DNA from: Rattus norvegicus
Taxonomy: Eukaryota > Chordata > Mammalia > Rodentia > Muridae
Assembly (NCBI RefSeq): GCF_036323735.1
Contig: NC_086028.1
Coordinates: 40,342,001-40,406,000 of the forward strand
Direction of reading: 5' to 3'
DNA: 64,000 bases
Shown here: positions 54,126 to 64,000 of the stretch, piece after piece
Layout of the letters: each line of letters starts with the position of its first letter
Numbering within the stretch: the first letter of the stretch is position 1
The notes under the pieces: model-generated
What the model was told of the DNA's origin: nothing
The model's input: the letters and a program-made list of their open reading frames with translations, nothing else
Databases searched by the model: none
Position numbers and translations under genes: made by a program

Positions 54126-55504
54126 TCATTTTCAAGTACTGGTTCTTCTGATCTGTGAGCACAGGAGACCCTTATGCCTTCAGGCTCTCATGCCACATAG
54201 CCTAGTCTTATTCTTCTCATAGACTCTGTCGCTCTGATTATGATCTCTGTTTTGGGGTAGTTGGGAAGGATAAGATACTAACACACACAGGTTGAAGACT
54301 CACATTTGTTAATGGGGGGGGGATTCTTTATGTCAGCTCTGCAAAACAGAACACAGTTCTATTGTAATTTTTTTTCCATTGGAAGTCAGTATTTCTTATC
54401 CTCATAGCTGGTTATGTCACTGGATGTCACTAGGGCCCAATAGATCTTCAGAGTATCCCTGACTTCTCCATCCTGGGGCCTTTGCTCTCTCCATAGTTCT
54501 TAGCACAGACCAATGACCCAGGGAACTCCGATAGCTTGGTTTTCTAGTATGGTCCACAGAAAGGGGTGGGATTTCAAACTTGCCTGAGTATTTTAAAATC
54601 CTTACATTTTATGTATCCATCTGGCCAGTCTTCACTCCACAAGTGGCTCTGTTCCCACTGGTATGCAGGCACCGCCAAGGCAGGAGCAGGCAAGTCTCCT
54701 GGCCCAGTGGCTGCTCAGTTCAGCATACAGACAGACCTTCGAGAGAAAGGGTGGCTTCTCACATACATGTTCCCTCCTTTGCTCTTCCAGTGGAAACCTG
54801 GAGATGTGCCTCTGGAATATAACATCATATACAGACGTGTTCCAAATAGATCTTGTGCAGCTTATTTCAAAGAGTTCCTGGGAAGAGAAAGAGTCAGGTG
54901 AACATAGTATGTCTCTGTTCTGTGTGTCTTCACAGAGCACCCTGCATCCTGCTTTTCCTCCTTCTTTTATTCCCATGCTCTCATGCTCTTTGGCTTCAGA
55001 ATCATCCTCACAAACCTGTGATTGACAAAAGCACTATAAACGGAAAGGGATACTGACTGAGTTTAGGAATCCCAGGCTGGGAGGAGTCTGCAACGCAAGG
55101 TATGTCCGTGTAATGTGCCTCTTCTCTGGTACTGTACAGTTGTGTCAATTACCCTCCTCTGTTATCTATCACAGGGTACATTCTATGGGAAGGTGCCCAC
55201 AGCATAGGCAAGGACACTGAATTTTAAGTGACCCCTCTGTAGCTCCTTCCCTTCACAAGTTCCAGGGACCATGTCTTGAGGGACCACCCGTGGTTCTATT
55301 TTCTTCCGAACATTGTTTATGGCTGGCTTACTGAGTGCATTTGAAAATTCTCACAGATGTCAAATTCTTCTCCACTTCCCCCCTAGTGTCTTGTCCTCCT
55401 GTTCACTGGTGGTCTCAGCCAAGGGAGGTTGTGAATGGACTCTGGCTGCTCTTTCTTGCTCTTCTTGATGCAGACTGACAGGTGAGTGCTTGCATTTTGA
55501 CTAT
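54126..55504. other. Unassigned DNA
   Basis: About 1.4 kb with no repeat I can place. Overlapping frames of 111-120 codons near 54566-55025 on both strands have no recognisable domain and are treated as chance. Confidence 0.35.
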
Positions 55505-55588
55505 TTGCTCACTTATTCAAATGCCTTTACTGAAAATTGTATTAGATGTCGGGCACTGTGCCAGGCTCAGGGAAGATGACAGTGACTG
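55505..55588 (-). repeat. L2/MIR3-type relic
   Basis: 'cttattcaaatgcctttact' and 'cgggcactgtgccaggctca' match the reversed L2 3' end. Confidence 0.45.
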
Positions 55589-55589
55589 T

Positions 55590-55978
55590 TTCGATCAGAA
55601 TTTCTATTGCAGCGGTGAAACACCATGGCCATAAGTAACGTGGGGGGAGAAAAGGATTCATTTCAGTATACAGCTCTCAGGTTGTACTCCAATGTTGAGG
55701 GAAATCAGGACAGGAACCCAAACAGGGTAGGAGCCTGGAGGTAAGAAGTGATGCAGAGGGCATGGAAGGGTGCTGCTTGCTGACATGCTCCTCATGGCTT
55801 GCTCAGCCTGCTTTCTTATCAAACCCAGGACCATCAGCCCAGGGGTGACACCATTAATCAATAATTAAGAAAACACACTACACACCCGCCTGTAGCCTGA
55901 TTTTATGGTGGCATAGTCCCTCTTATCAAATGAGTCTAGCTTGTGTCAAATTGACATAAAATTAGCCATTTCAGCAGT
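55590..55978 (-). repeat. ERVL-MaLR-type LTR, antisense
   Basis: 'atttctattgcagcggtgaa', 'aaatcaggacaggaaccc', 'tgctcctcatggcttgctca' and 'gcttgtgtcaaattgacata' in inverted order. Same LTR type as 33698-34062. Confidence 0.78.
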
Positions 55979-56021
55979 TATAACAGAAATATCCGAAGAA
56001 ATGAGGTACATAGGTTGTGTG

Positions 56022-56425
56022 ATATTTAGCTTTCATGTTCAACCTGACACAACCTAGAATCACCTGGAACAAATCCTTAATGAGGGATTGTCCATGCTGG
56101 TTTGATCTGTGGAAATGTCTATGGGACTGCCTTGATTATGTTAATTAATATGGAAGGAACTATCCACTATGGTTGGCACCATTCCCTGCATTAGGGTCCT
56201 GGACTGTGTAAGAATGGAGAAAGTAAGCTGAACACAAAGCACGAACTCTTTCTCTCTGCTCTTGACTGTGGCTGAGGGAAGACTAGTTAAAGTTTCTGGT
56301 GCCTTGATTTCCCTTTAAGGATGGTCCGTGACCTGTAGTTGTAAGCTTAAACAAACACGTTCTCCCATGAGTTGCTATGTCCACAGTGTTTTACCACAGA
56401 GACAGGAGTGAGACTAAAACTGATG
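56022..56425 (+). repeat. ERVL-MaLR-type LTR
   Basis: 'ttcaacctgacacaaccta', 'gggattgtccatgctggttt', 'gcaccattccctgcattagg', 'cctgtagttgtaagctta' and 'cacagtgttttaccacaga'. Related to, and inverted against, the LTR at 55590-55978. Confidence 0.7.
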
Positions 56426-56761
56426 ACTGCTGAGAAAGCAAGACTTCTGGGCTGAGAGCAGCACCTGAATGACTTGGGTTAGGAATAGGATCATTTCCTC
56501 GAGAAGAAATGTAGGAAGAGGAACTTCACAGGGGCACTGGGAAGGCCTGAGTGGGACAGGATCATGATATCATGACTTCTATTTTTCTATTATTGTATCA
56601 CAGGTGAACTTTGGAAATTTTTTCCAGGAGTCACTTCATAACCTGGGGTACTGGTCTGCAGTGAAAGCAGAGTGGTAACAATGCTGGGCATGAATCTGTA
56701 GACTGATGACAGCCATGCATGGCCCTCATGGTCATTTTTCTGGTCTCTAGGTCTTCATACC
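56426..56761. other. Unassigned DNA
   Basis: No recognisable feature. Confidence 0.3.
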
Positions 56762-56918
56762 TCTATTTTTTTCTTGAGATAGAGTTTTCCTATATAGCTC
56801 AGGCTGTCTTGGAACTAGCTCTGTGAACCAGGCTGGCCTCAAACTCACAGAGATCCCCCTGCCTCTGCCTCCCGAGTGCAGGGATTAAAGGCATGCATCA
56901 CCACCACCACCTAGCTCT
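56762..56918 (-). mobile_element. B1 SINE, near full length
   Basis: Reversed B1 with the internal duplication: 'cttgagatagagttttccta', 'caggctggcctcaaactcac', 'cctctgcctcccgagtgcag' and 'attaaaggcatgcatcacc'. Confidence 0.92.
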
Positions 56919-56929
56919 CATACCCTCTA

Positions 56930-57050
56930 TTTGAATCAGCTTTTGAGACAGCGTCTCACTAGATAGCTTCAGTAAGCCCTGAAGTTGCCATCCTCCTGCC
57001 TATGCCTCTCAGCGTGTTGGAATGACAGGCATGTGCTGGCATACCTGGCT
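56930..57050 (-). mobile_element. B1 SINE, diverged
   Basis: 'ttttgagacagcgtctcact', 'gccatcctcctgcctatgcc' and 'gtgctggcatacctggc'. Older than its neighbour; the two are in tandem orientation. Confidence 0.7.
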
Positions 57051-57221
57051 CATCTGTGAATGTCAGTTGTTATGCATGTTAGACAAACGCCCTCTAACTA
57101 CAGGGCACAGAAACCAATGCACCAGTATGGGAAGTTAGGGTTCACCTGAAATAATATATTGTTTACCAAATACCTCAGAAAGTTGTTCTGAAATTTTAAT
57201 TAACCTAAAAATAAGTGAAAA

Positions 57222-57326
57222 TCTGGGCATGGTGGCATATACCTGTAATCCCAGTCCTTGTGAAGTTGAGACAGGAGGATGCCAAATTCAAGGCCTACTT
57301 GAGCCCCATGGTGAGAGCCTGTTTTA
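57222..57326 (+). mobile_element. B1 SINE
   Basis: 'gggcatggtggcatatacc', 'tgtaatcccagtccttgtg' and 'gagacaggaggatgccaaat'. Confidence 0.8.
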
Positions 57327-57329
57327 AAA

Positions 57330-57480
57330 ACATCAGAGGTGGAGAGGTTAAGCACATTTTCAGAAGACTTGAGCTGGATTCCCAGATATGGCGGTTAACT
57401 CACCATTGCCTATAACTCAGATGCAAGGGATCTAATGCCCTCTTCTGGAATCTGAAGGCACCACATTCATGTATATATAA

Positions 57481-57481
<1 letters not shown>
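57330..57481 (+). mobile_element. B2/B3-type SINE
   Basis: 'gtggagaggttaagcacatt', 'gctggattcccagatatggc' and 'taatgccctcttctggaatc'. Its tail becomes (CA)n. Confidence 0.75.

Positions 57482-57483
<2 letters not shown>

Positions 57484-57536
<53 letters not shown>
57484..57536. repeat. (CA)n microsatellite
   Basis: About 26 CA units at the SINE tail. Confidence 0.98.
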
Positions 57537-57712
57537 TCTTATAGATGGATAAAATAAATCTTTTAAAATTCAACATTATTGAAAATATAAGTTGAACCAT
57601 GAATTTAATATCTATTTGCCCAAGTCTTCCCTTATGCCTTAAATTTGTGGTATTATGCTTTGCTCTTCTTTATTTTGTAGACACTTGATAATTTTTGTTT
57701 TTGTTTTTTAAT

Positions 57713-57788
57713 CTCACTCTCTCTCTCTCCTCGCTCCCTCTCCTTCCCCCCCCCATGTGTGAGTGTGAATGTGAGTGTGCATGCATAT

Positions 57789-57832
<44 letters not shown>
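57713..57832. repeat. (CT)n-rich and (GT)n microsatellite pair
   Basis: CT-rich 57713-57745 with a C run, a TG-rich link, then about 21 GT units at 57790-57832. Confidence 0.9.
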
Positions 57833-57974
57833 CGTTCTTGCTGTTGATGGGGACATATGCTGTTTATTCTGTAAGTTTATCTTAAACCTGACAAACACTG
57901 AATTTAACTTTCTTTTTGACTAGTTCCTTTCAGGATTCTGCCGGCTCTCTAACATCAATGATTTCATCTCCGTG

Positions 57975-58140
57975 GAGGTTTAAATGAGAAACATTGCCTG
58001 TAGGCTCACATGTTTGAACACTCCATCCCCAGCCAGTGGCACAGTTTGGGGAGGTTAAGAAACTTTCAGTAGGAGAGCCTCACAGGAGGAAGTGTTTCAC
58101 TGGGGGTTGGGATTTGAGGGCTTATAGCCTGTCTTCTATG
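57975..58140 (+). repeat. MaLR LTR fragment (ORR1-like)
   Basis: 'ctgtaggctcacatgtttga', 'ccccagccagtggcacagt', 'caggaggaagtgtttcactg' and 'gaggg'. 3' half missing. Confidence 0.65.
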
Positions 58141-60254
58141 GGCTTTCACAGCAGCAGTAAACTAACACAGTCTTGTAACAGTCTTAATAACCCTTATTCT
58201 GTATTATGCTTTTACTGTCTTATTGCACTGGGCGGAGCGTTCACATAGTTCTGAGTGGCAGTGGAGGTGGATCCTGTTGGCTTATTCGTGGTTGGAGGAG
58301 GGGAACATTTGAAGGCCACGTATTCAGCAGACTTTCACTAATAGAATATTGTATTAGATATGGGTTAACGAGACACGACTTTTGTCAAGTTAAAATTTTA
58401 CAATTCCCAACTTTCCGAGAGACTTTTATAATTAGATGTTGAAGTTTCAGAGAATTTGCTCTTCGTCGAGATTACTGACTTTTCTCCCTTTCATCTGTGA
58501 TGGCAGGGAATTAACACTGATGTTTTTTCTGATGTTAAGCCATGTTTCCCACTTCAGTAATACTTGATCATAATAAATGTTTGAAATCACGTTAAACACT
58601 AACATTTTTTCCCTAGGATCTTCACATGTATGCTTGAATGAATATGCACACAGTTGTTCCTAACTTGTACCGTTCTTCCTTAGCCTTCAACCAAATTTGT
58701 ATAACTTACGTAATCAAAGCTAACTGGAAAGCATTCTTTCTTTTGAATAATTTGTGTGGGAATTATGATGTCTTCCCTAGAAGTTTGAGCTCTTGTGTAA
58801 CAGTCAGGCTTTCTGCAGAAGGAGAAGAAGAAAGGACATTTATCACTCTAATTTCTTTAATATCTAATTAGATAGCTTAAGCTTTGCAGTCCACGTTTGT
58901 ATTACTTTGCATTTACATATATCTTTACATATTTCACGTTGGGTTTCCTATGATTAAGAGTACTATGCATTATATTATCACCATTCAAATTACACTCATT
59001 TTTTAAAATTTTTTATTCTATTTTTTTCAACCTTATAAACATTCAGCTTTAGAAATTTAGACACATTGTTGTTAGTTTTGAAGCTGTCATATTTCAGGCT
59101 TATTCATTTATATTATCACTTTTTTTGTTTCTTTGTTTCATTGTTAGCTGATTTAAAAACAAAATCTACCCTGTTACTCCCCAGTTATCTGATGTTCTTT
59201 GTTTTTTATTTTTTCGGGTGGGACTAGACTTTAGCCTGCTTACATTTATTTTTTTAATTTAATTTAATACCTTTCAAAGTATTTAATAGAACTTAATAGA
59301 ATTTAATAGAACTTACCCTTCAGTGCAAATTTAGCCACTTTCTATAAAATCAGATCTTTTATTTTTATTGGTTTTCATCTATAAGTGCTTTATTTTCATC
59401 CTCAAGGATTTTTAATCCAAGGTTCCAATAGTTATTTTTTCCTTTTTATAGTTTGTAGATCTATGCACTATTACACTGTGCTTAAAGATGACTAATTCTG
59501 CTCTGTCCAGAGAGCATCACCCGTAGGATGCTGACTCAGGAAATGGAGTCTTTCCTTGTGGTCTTTGTGTCAATGTTCTTGTGTGTCTGTGAGCTCAGGA
59601 ATCCATTTTGCGTGTCTAACACATTTAACTTAACCTATTAATCATGTTAAAGAAACATCTGAGTCTTTGTTTGATTTAGTTTTGGTCCTCTGAGCTGTGA
59701 CACCAGGCCTCTTTTTTCTTCTTGTAATTCCAAATACCTTTTGAAGCTTTTTCAAGGAAGTAGAACTGTTTCATCACATGAAGCTTTGAGCTGGAGTCCA
59801 AATTGGGAGCAGATAGAAGTAGATTTCATCCTACTCCGAGAGCGAAGATATGGGGGAGATAAAGGACCTTCCATATATTCTTCCTCATTCTTTAGGCACC
59901 TCCTCAAATCTCTGCAGATCCCTAGCCATTGGTAGAGCAGGGTTTGAAACTCACTGGGAAAGCAAAGGTCTTCTGACATTTTATAGATGCAAAGTGATGC
60001 TATACTAAGTAATTATTAGGCACCTACTAAGCACTCAGCATCGAAATCATAGTGGCTCATGTTCTTAGCACTTATAAAAGTCTTTATGTTATGTCAATTG
60101 CTTTTCTCTATTATCTTACTTTATAAATCAGTGGTTGGAGAGGGCTATAGAAGAGACTCTGTCCAGAGATTTCCTCTCTCTAGTTCATTTGAAGCACTGA
60201 TTAGACCAGAGACTAAAAACCCTTAATGATCAAACAATAGGGCTTGGGGATTGG
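58141..60254. other. Unassigned AT-rich DNA
   Basis: About 2.1 kb, AT-rich, without a coding signal. Contains a small imperfect tandem 'tttaatagaac' repeat (59281-59316) and, at about 60005-60040, an L2-like 'ttaggcacctactaagcac'. Confidence 0.35.
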
Positions 60255-60400
60255 TCTGAAATTCCATCCTTGCAACTTAACAGCTGTGTGTCCTTAGGCA
60301 GGCCATTTAACCCTTCTAAGAATAAGATCCGTCTTCTCTTATAAGGTGGTGATGATCCTGATGAGCAGGCCACATATTAGGTGGTCAGCAAGCTAATGAC
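60255..60400 (+). repeat. MIR element
   Basis: 'gcaacttaacagctgtgtgt', 'ccttaggcaggccatttaac' and 'ttataaggtggtgatgatcc' follow the MIR core closely. Confidence 0.7.
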
Positions 60401-61179
60401 AAGATCGCTCAAGCATCCACAGAAATGAGAACCCTGGCTTTGGCTTTAATGTCCATGCTGTCCGGGTTCTGAGGCCAGCAGAGAAGAGGCAGAGGAAGTC
60501 TGCAGATGTGGCTGGGTGTGCTCATGGCACCACCATGCCGTCAAATTGCACAATCTCTCGGAGATGCTGGGCAGTGTGCAACCTAAGTATAATAAATGGA
60601 TAGTTGGGTAATGGGTCTGGGTGACTCATCAGCCAGAGAAGAGGGATCCAGCTCTCCCACATTTAGTTTAATTGAAACTATAAAACATTTATTACTTTGG
60701 GCACAGGACAGTAACTTGGGTTTTTAAATATCATAGTGATGATTCCAGTCACTTCCAAAAGGGAAAATGAGATTGGAGGGGGGCAAGGAAAAACCAAAGA
60801 AGCTGTGGCTTTGTCCCTTCACCTCTCGGGGTCTTGGAGTGTGAGATGGGAGAAACAAAATGACCCAGTACCAGCACCTCCACATCTGGGGTGCTGAGAT
60901 TCTAAGAGAAGTTGGAGATGAAGCACTGTGTTACTTGGTCTACATTCTTGGTGTTACTTGGTCTACATCCACATACAGGCTCAGACTGTGCTAGCTGCTG
61001 GTTCACTGCTCACTGGAGGTCTCAGTGGAGCAGGGATGTAGCTTTTAGTCTATCTTACTGTAGGATGCTGGGCTTTCTCCAACATATTGACATCTCTGAG
61101 AGTCTCTTCCTGCTATACTGTTGCACAAGATTTCAGTGAGTTACCAGTCTTCTAGACATCTATGAGCAGGCTGAAATCT
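60401..61179. other. Unassigned DNA
   Basis: No recognisable gene. An imperfect 20-bp direct repeat, 'gttacttggtctacat', occurs at about 60930 and about 60953. Confidence 0.35.
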
Positions 61180-61445
61180 GTAAGCCATGGCTTTGTGAAT
61201 GAGTGCTTGCTGTGTCAGCATAAGGACCAGAGTTCGAATTCCTAGCACCCATGTAAAAAGTTGGACCTATAACTTCAACACTGTGGGGAATGGGAGACAG
61301 GAGGGTTGCTGAGGTCGGCTGACTTCCAGACTAGCTCCAGCTCCATGGCAACAAGAATGAGATGGACAGTGCAGAACACCTGATGTCTTCTTCTGTCCTG
61401 TGAACACACACATGGGTTACATGTACTCACACACGTCTACACAAT
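61180..61445 (+). mobile_element. B4-type SINE
   Basis: 'gagtgcttgctgtgtcagc', 'aggaccagagttcgaattcc', 'tgggagacaggagggttgct' and 'gtactcacacacgtctac'. Confidence 0.7.
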
Positions 61446-61513
61446 GGACATGCACCAGACACATCAAAGCGGTAATGTGATTTTTCCTGAAAGTTCACAT
61501 ACCTTGTACTTTT

Positions 61514-61731
61514 TTAAAAGTATATTTATTTTTATGTATGTGTACCAGTGTTTGCCCGCACATATGCTAATGTACCATGTGCATGCAGTGTCTGATGAGG
61601 CCAGAGGGTGGTTCCAGATCCTCTGGAACAAATAAATGGTTGTGGACCATGGTGTGGGTGCTAAGAATCAAACCCAGGGCTTCTGGAAGAGCATTGAGTG
61701 CTTTCAACTTCTGAGCCATCTCTCCAGGTCC
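61514..61731 (-). mobile_element. B3-type SINE
   Basis: A-rich tail at the left ('ttttaaaagtatatttattt'), then reversed B3: 'tgatgaggccagagggtgg', 'gggtgctaagaatcaaaccc' and 'tctgagccatctctccagg'. Confidence 0.82.
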
Positions 61732-61999
61732 CATACCTTGTAATTTAGGGACCTAGCTTTGAGTGCATGAGGTTTGGGGGGGGTATAAGGATGGTGCCAA
61801 TGATCATTTGTTTGCCTTTCTTCCTGTCTCTCTATTTTCCTCTTTTGTTTTTGTCTTTGTTTTGTACTCAGTTTAGAGCATGTCTATGTAGAGTATGTGC
61901 TGTATTTCTTTATTTCTTCTTATTTTAGGAACATCAACACTTCTATAAGTCAAATTCTTCCACTTCATTGCTTTTATTTTCCCATTTTCTCTTTGCTTA
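61732..61999. other. Unassigned DNA
   Basis: No recognisable feature. Confidence 0.3.
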
Positions 62000-62105
62000 A
62001 AAATAGGGCCTTAATATATAGCCCAAGATATATTCAAATCTACCATCCTCCTGCCTGAGCCTTCTGACTTCTGTGATTTAAGGCATGTACCACTATGTCT
62101 ACCTT
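62000..62105 (-). mobile_element. B1 SINE, diverged
   Basis: 'aatatatagcccaagatata', 'accatcctcctgcctgagcc' and 'aaggcatgtaccactatgtc'. Confidence 0.6.
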
Positions 62106-62111
62106 GAATCA

Positions 62112-62407
62112 TTATTCATTTGTTTTGAGAAAAGGCCTCTAACTGGCCTCAAAATCACCATGTAACCAAGGATGACCTCAGACTTCCGATCCTCTTGCCT
62201 CTACCACCTGAGGGTTGAGTAAGCGTCCACACCTGATGTATGTGGTGCTAGGAATCCATCCAAGACTTTGCACACCTAGGCAAGCACTCTACCAACTGAG
62301 ATAGGCTTCCAGCTCCTCAATTTTCTGTTTTATGAAGTGTAAACTGAACCCAGAGCATTGTTCTTGTTAAGCAAGGACTCGGCCACTGGATTACATCCCA
62401 GGCCCCA
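62112..62407 (-). mobile_element. B4-type SINE plus second ID-like head
   Basis: B1-like body at 62115-62235 and ID-like head at 62236-62318 ('gtgctaggaatccatccaag', 'ctctaccaactgagatagg'). A further ID-like head follows at 62319-62407 ('actgaacccagagcattgt', 'ctcggccactggattacatc'). Confidence 0.65.
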
Positions 62408-63004
62408 GCTCCTGTGTTTTAATCTTTGCAGAGTGCTTGATCATACATAGACAATGCCATTTCCCTAAGCAATCCCTCATGGTCATATACCAAAGTGACT
62501 CCTGATGATATTTCTTAAGTCCCTTGTGCATATTTTACCTCCAAGAAAAGAGCTGAGGTCTGCATCTTGCTTTAGCCTTTCTTGAGGTCAGAGAGATTGC
62601 TGGAACCGCTGTCTTTGGGAGTTCTACAATGTGTTGCCTCCAACAGCAACAGACCTGAATAGAAAGTCAAATTCATTTTCTTTAATTAATCTCATCTTTG
62701 GGGGCAGTTATTGCAAACTAGGCAAGGTGGGTTTAGAAAGGGAAGTTGGAATCGAGCTTGCATCTCTAGGTAGCTGATCCTGGACCACATCTTCCATGCA
62801 GTATTAATTAAAAAAGCTGGTGCCAGTGCCCAGAGAAGGGCTTGCTGCAGCATGCTTCCTGGAGATGGACTCTGGATTTCTACCGATGGAACAGAGCAAA
62901 AATAACCAAGCCAATATCACCCTGCTTCAAAGATAGAATATTCTAAAACATGAAGGTACTGTATATGGTTGGAGGTACAGCTCTCTCTTATTCATCTTGT
63001 TGAG
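62408..63004. other. Unassigned DNA
   Basis: No recognisable feature. Confidence 0.3.
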
Positions 63005-63135
63005 GTTTTGTGTTTAAAGCAGGATGATACTCTATAGCCCATGCTGGCTTTGCCCTTGTACTCTTGATTCAGCCTCCCTACCTCTAGGCAAATAGTTCTA
63101 GTTATATGTATGTACTCCTATGTCTGTCTGGTCAC
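63005..63135 (-). mobile_element. B1 SINE, diverged
   Basis: 'ggatgatactctatagccca', 'gctggctttgcccttgtac' and 'attcagcctccctacctcta'. Confidence 0.6.
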
Positions 63136-63159
63136 TGTTTGACTTAAATTTGTTTTTAA

Positions 63160-63420
<261 letters not shown>

Positions 63421-63509
63421 AAAATATTGTTTATGCAGAAGATTTTTATGGAGGTTGTATTTGATTTTAGCTGTAGGGAACTAACTACGGTTTAAGACAA
63501 AAGGCATTT

Positions 63510-63656
63510 GAGCACTGTGGATGAGACTCAGTTGAAAGAGTTCTTATCTAGTGTGTGGGAGACCCTGGTCTCCCTCTTTAGCCATGCAAAAGCTGGGCAT
63601 GATAGAGCATTCCCAGTAGTAATGCCTTATTTGCAGTGTTGAAGCCGCAGAGGTTA
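63510..63656 (+). mobile_element. B4-type SINE, diverged
   Basis: ID-like head 'gactcagttgaaagagttct' and 'ggagaccctggtctccctc', then a B1-like body 'aaagctgggcatgatagag'. Confidence 0.55.
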
Positions 63657-63967
63657 ATCTTCTTCTAGTCCACACTTAGACCCCACCCACCTTCCATTCA
63701 TTATAGGCTTCTGTTAAAAAGATAATTGATGATAAAAGATTAATAATTTTTGTACAAAATGAATATGTACTAAGTATTTTTATTTAAGTCATTTAACATT
63801 TGAGATCATAACCATTTCATTGAAGACTCAGTGTGATTAGCCATGGACTCTACTAAGAGAACACATGGGGATAGAACTAGTTGCTTGCACAAGGTAGGGG
63901 GCATTGTCTCCCTTCAGAGTTCACTAGGATGTCTGAATATGTTAATTATTTTACATAGATACCAGAT
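63657..63967. other. Unassigned AT-rich DNA
   Basis: No recognisable feature. Confidence 0.3.
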
Positions 63968-64000
63968 GTTATAGTTTTAACTGTCAACTTGACACAACCT
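63968..64000 (+). repeat. MaLR-type LTR, cut by the window edge
   Basis: 'tgttatagttttaactgtca' then 'acttgacacaacct' is the 5' end of the same LTR type as 56022-56425. It continues beyond the window. Confidence 0.6.

Noticed and set aside
54566..55025. Overlapping 111-120-codon frames on both strands
   Set aside because: Frames overlap in several phases, with no family resemblance and no exon structure.

Overview
This is a rodent nuclear genomic window and most probably rat (Rattus). The signs are young ID (BC1-type) SINEs with target-site duplications, three young rat-type LINE-1 (L1) copies, B1/B2/B3/B4 SINEs, ERVL-MaLR LTRs and many long (TG)n, (TATC)n and (CT)n microsatellites. I see no host protein-coding exon, tRNA, rRNA, CRISPR array or bacterial-style gene. 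The only long open reading frames belong to L1. The window reads as intergenic or deep-intronic DNA built almost entirely from nested transposable elements.

Layout. 0-3.7 kb: SINEs, MaLR LTRs and simple repeats. 3.7-10.4 kb: L1 copy 1, full length, both ORFs broken, bounded by a 16-bp target duplication. 10.4-14.8 kb: unique DNA, a MaLR LTR, B1/B4 relics, a GGCCT pentamer array and a large TATC/CATC array. 14.86-18.30 kb: a composite retrocopy, in which a 5'-complete L1 (5'UTR, intact ORF1, start of ORF2) is fused at 17,059/17,060 to about 1.2 kb of apparent mRNA 3'UTR with its own AATAAA and A tail, all inside one 16-bp target duplication. 18.3-20.1 kb: an old L1 3'UTR and an ID. 20.1-27.0 kb: L1 copy 3, full length, with an uninterrupted 1275-codon ORF2 but an ORF1 broken by a 4-bp deletion and by a nested L1 3'-end insertion. 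27-31 kb: old antisense L1 pieces peppered with four antisense ID insertions. 31-64 kb: unique DNA with ancient MIR/L2 relics, several MaLR LTRs in both orientations, older L1 fragments, numerous SINEs and microsatellites.

How the parts relate. The three young L1s lie in the same orientation within 23 kb and are close relatives, yet none encodes both proteins: copy 2 keeps ORF1, copy 3 keeps ORF2 and copy 1 has neither. L1 machinery also explains the ID, B1, B2 and B4 insertions and the chimera. The most unusual item is that L1-mRNA chimera, whose polarity fits reverse-transcriptase template switching from a cellular mRNA onto an L1 RNA during target-primed reverse transcription. Old repeat boundaries were judged by eye and are approximate (tens of bases). 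LTR and SINE subfamily names are from memory of consensus sequences, not from a search.
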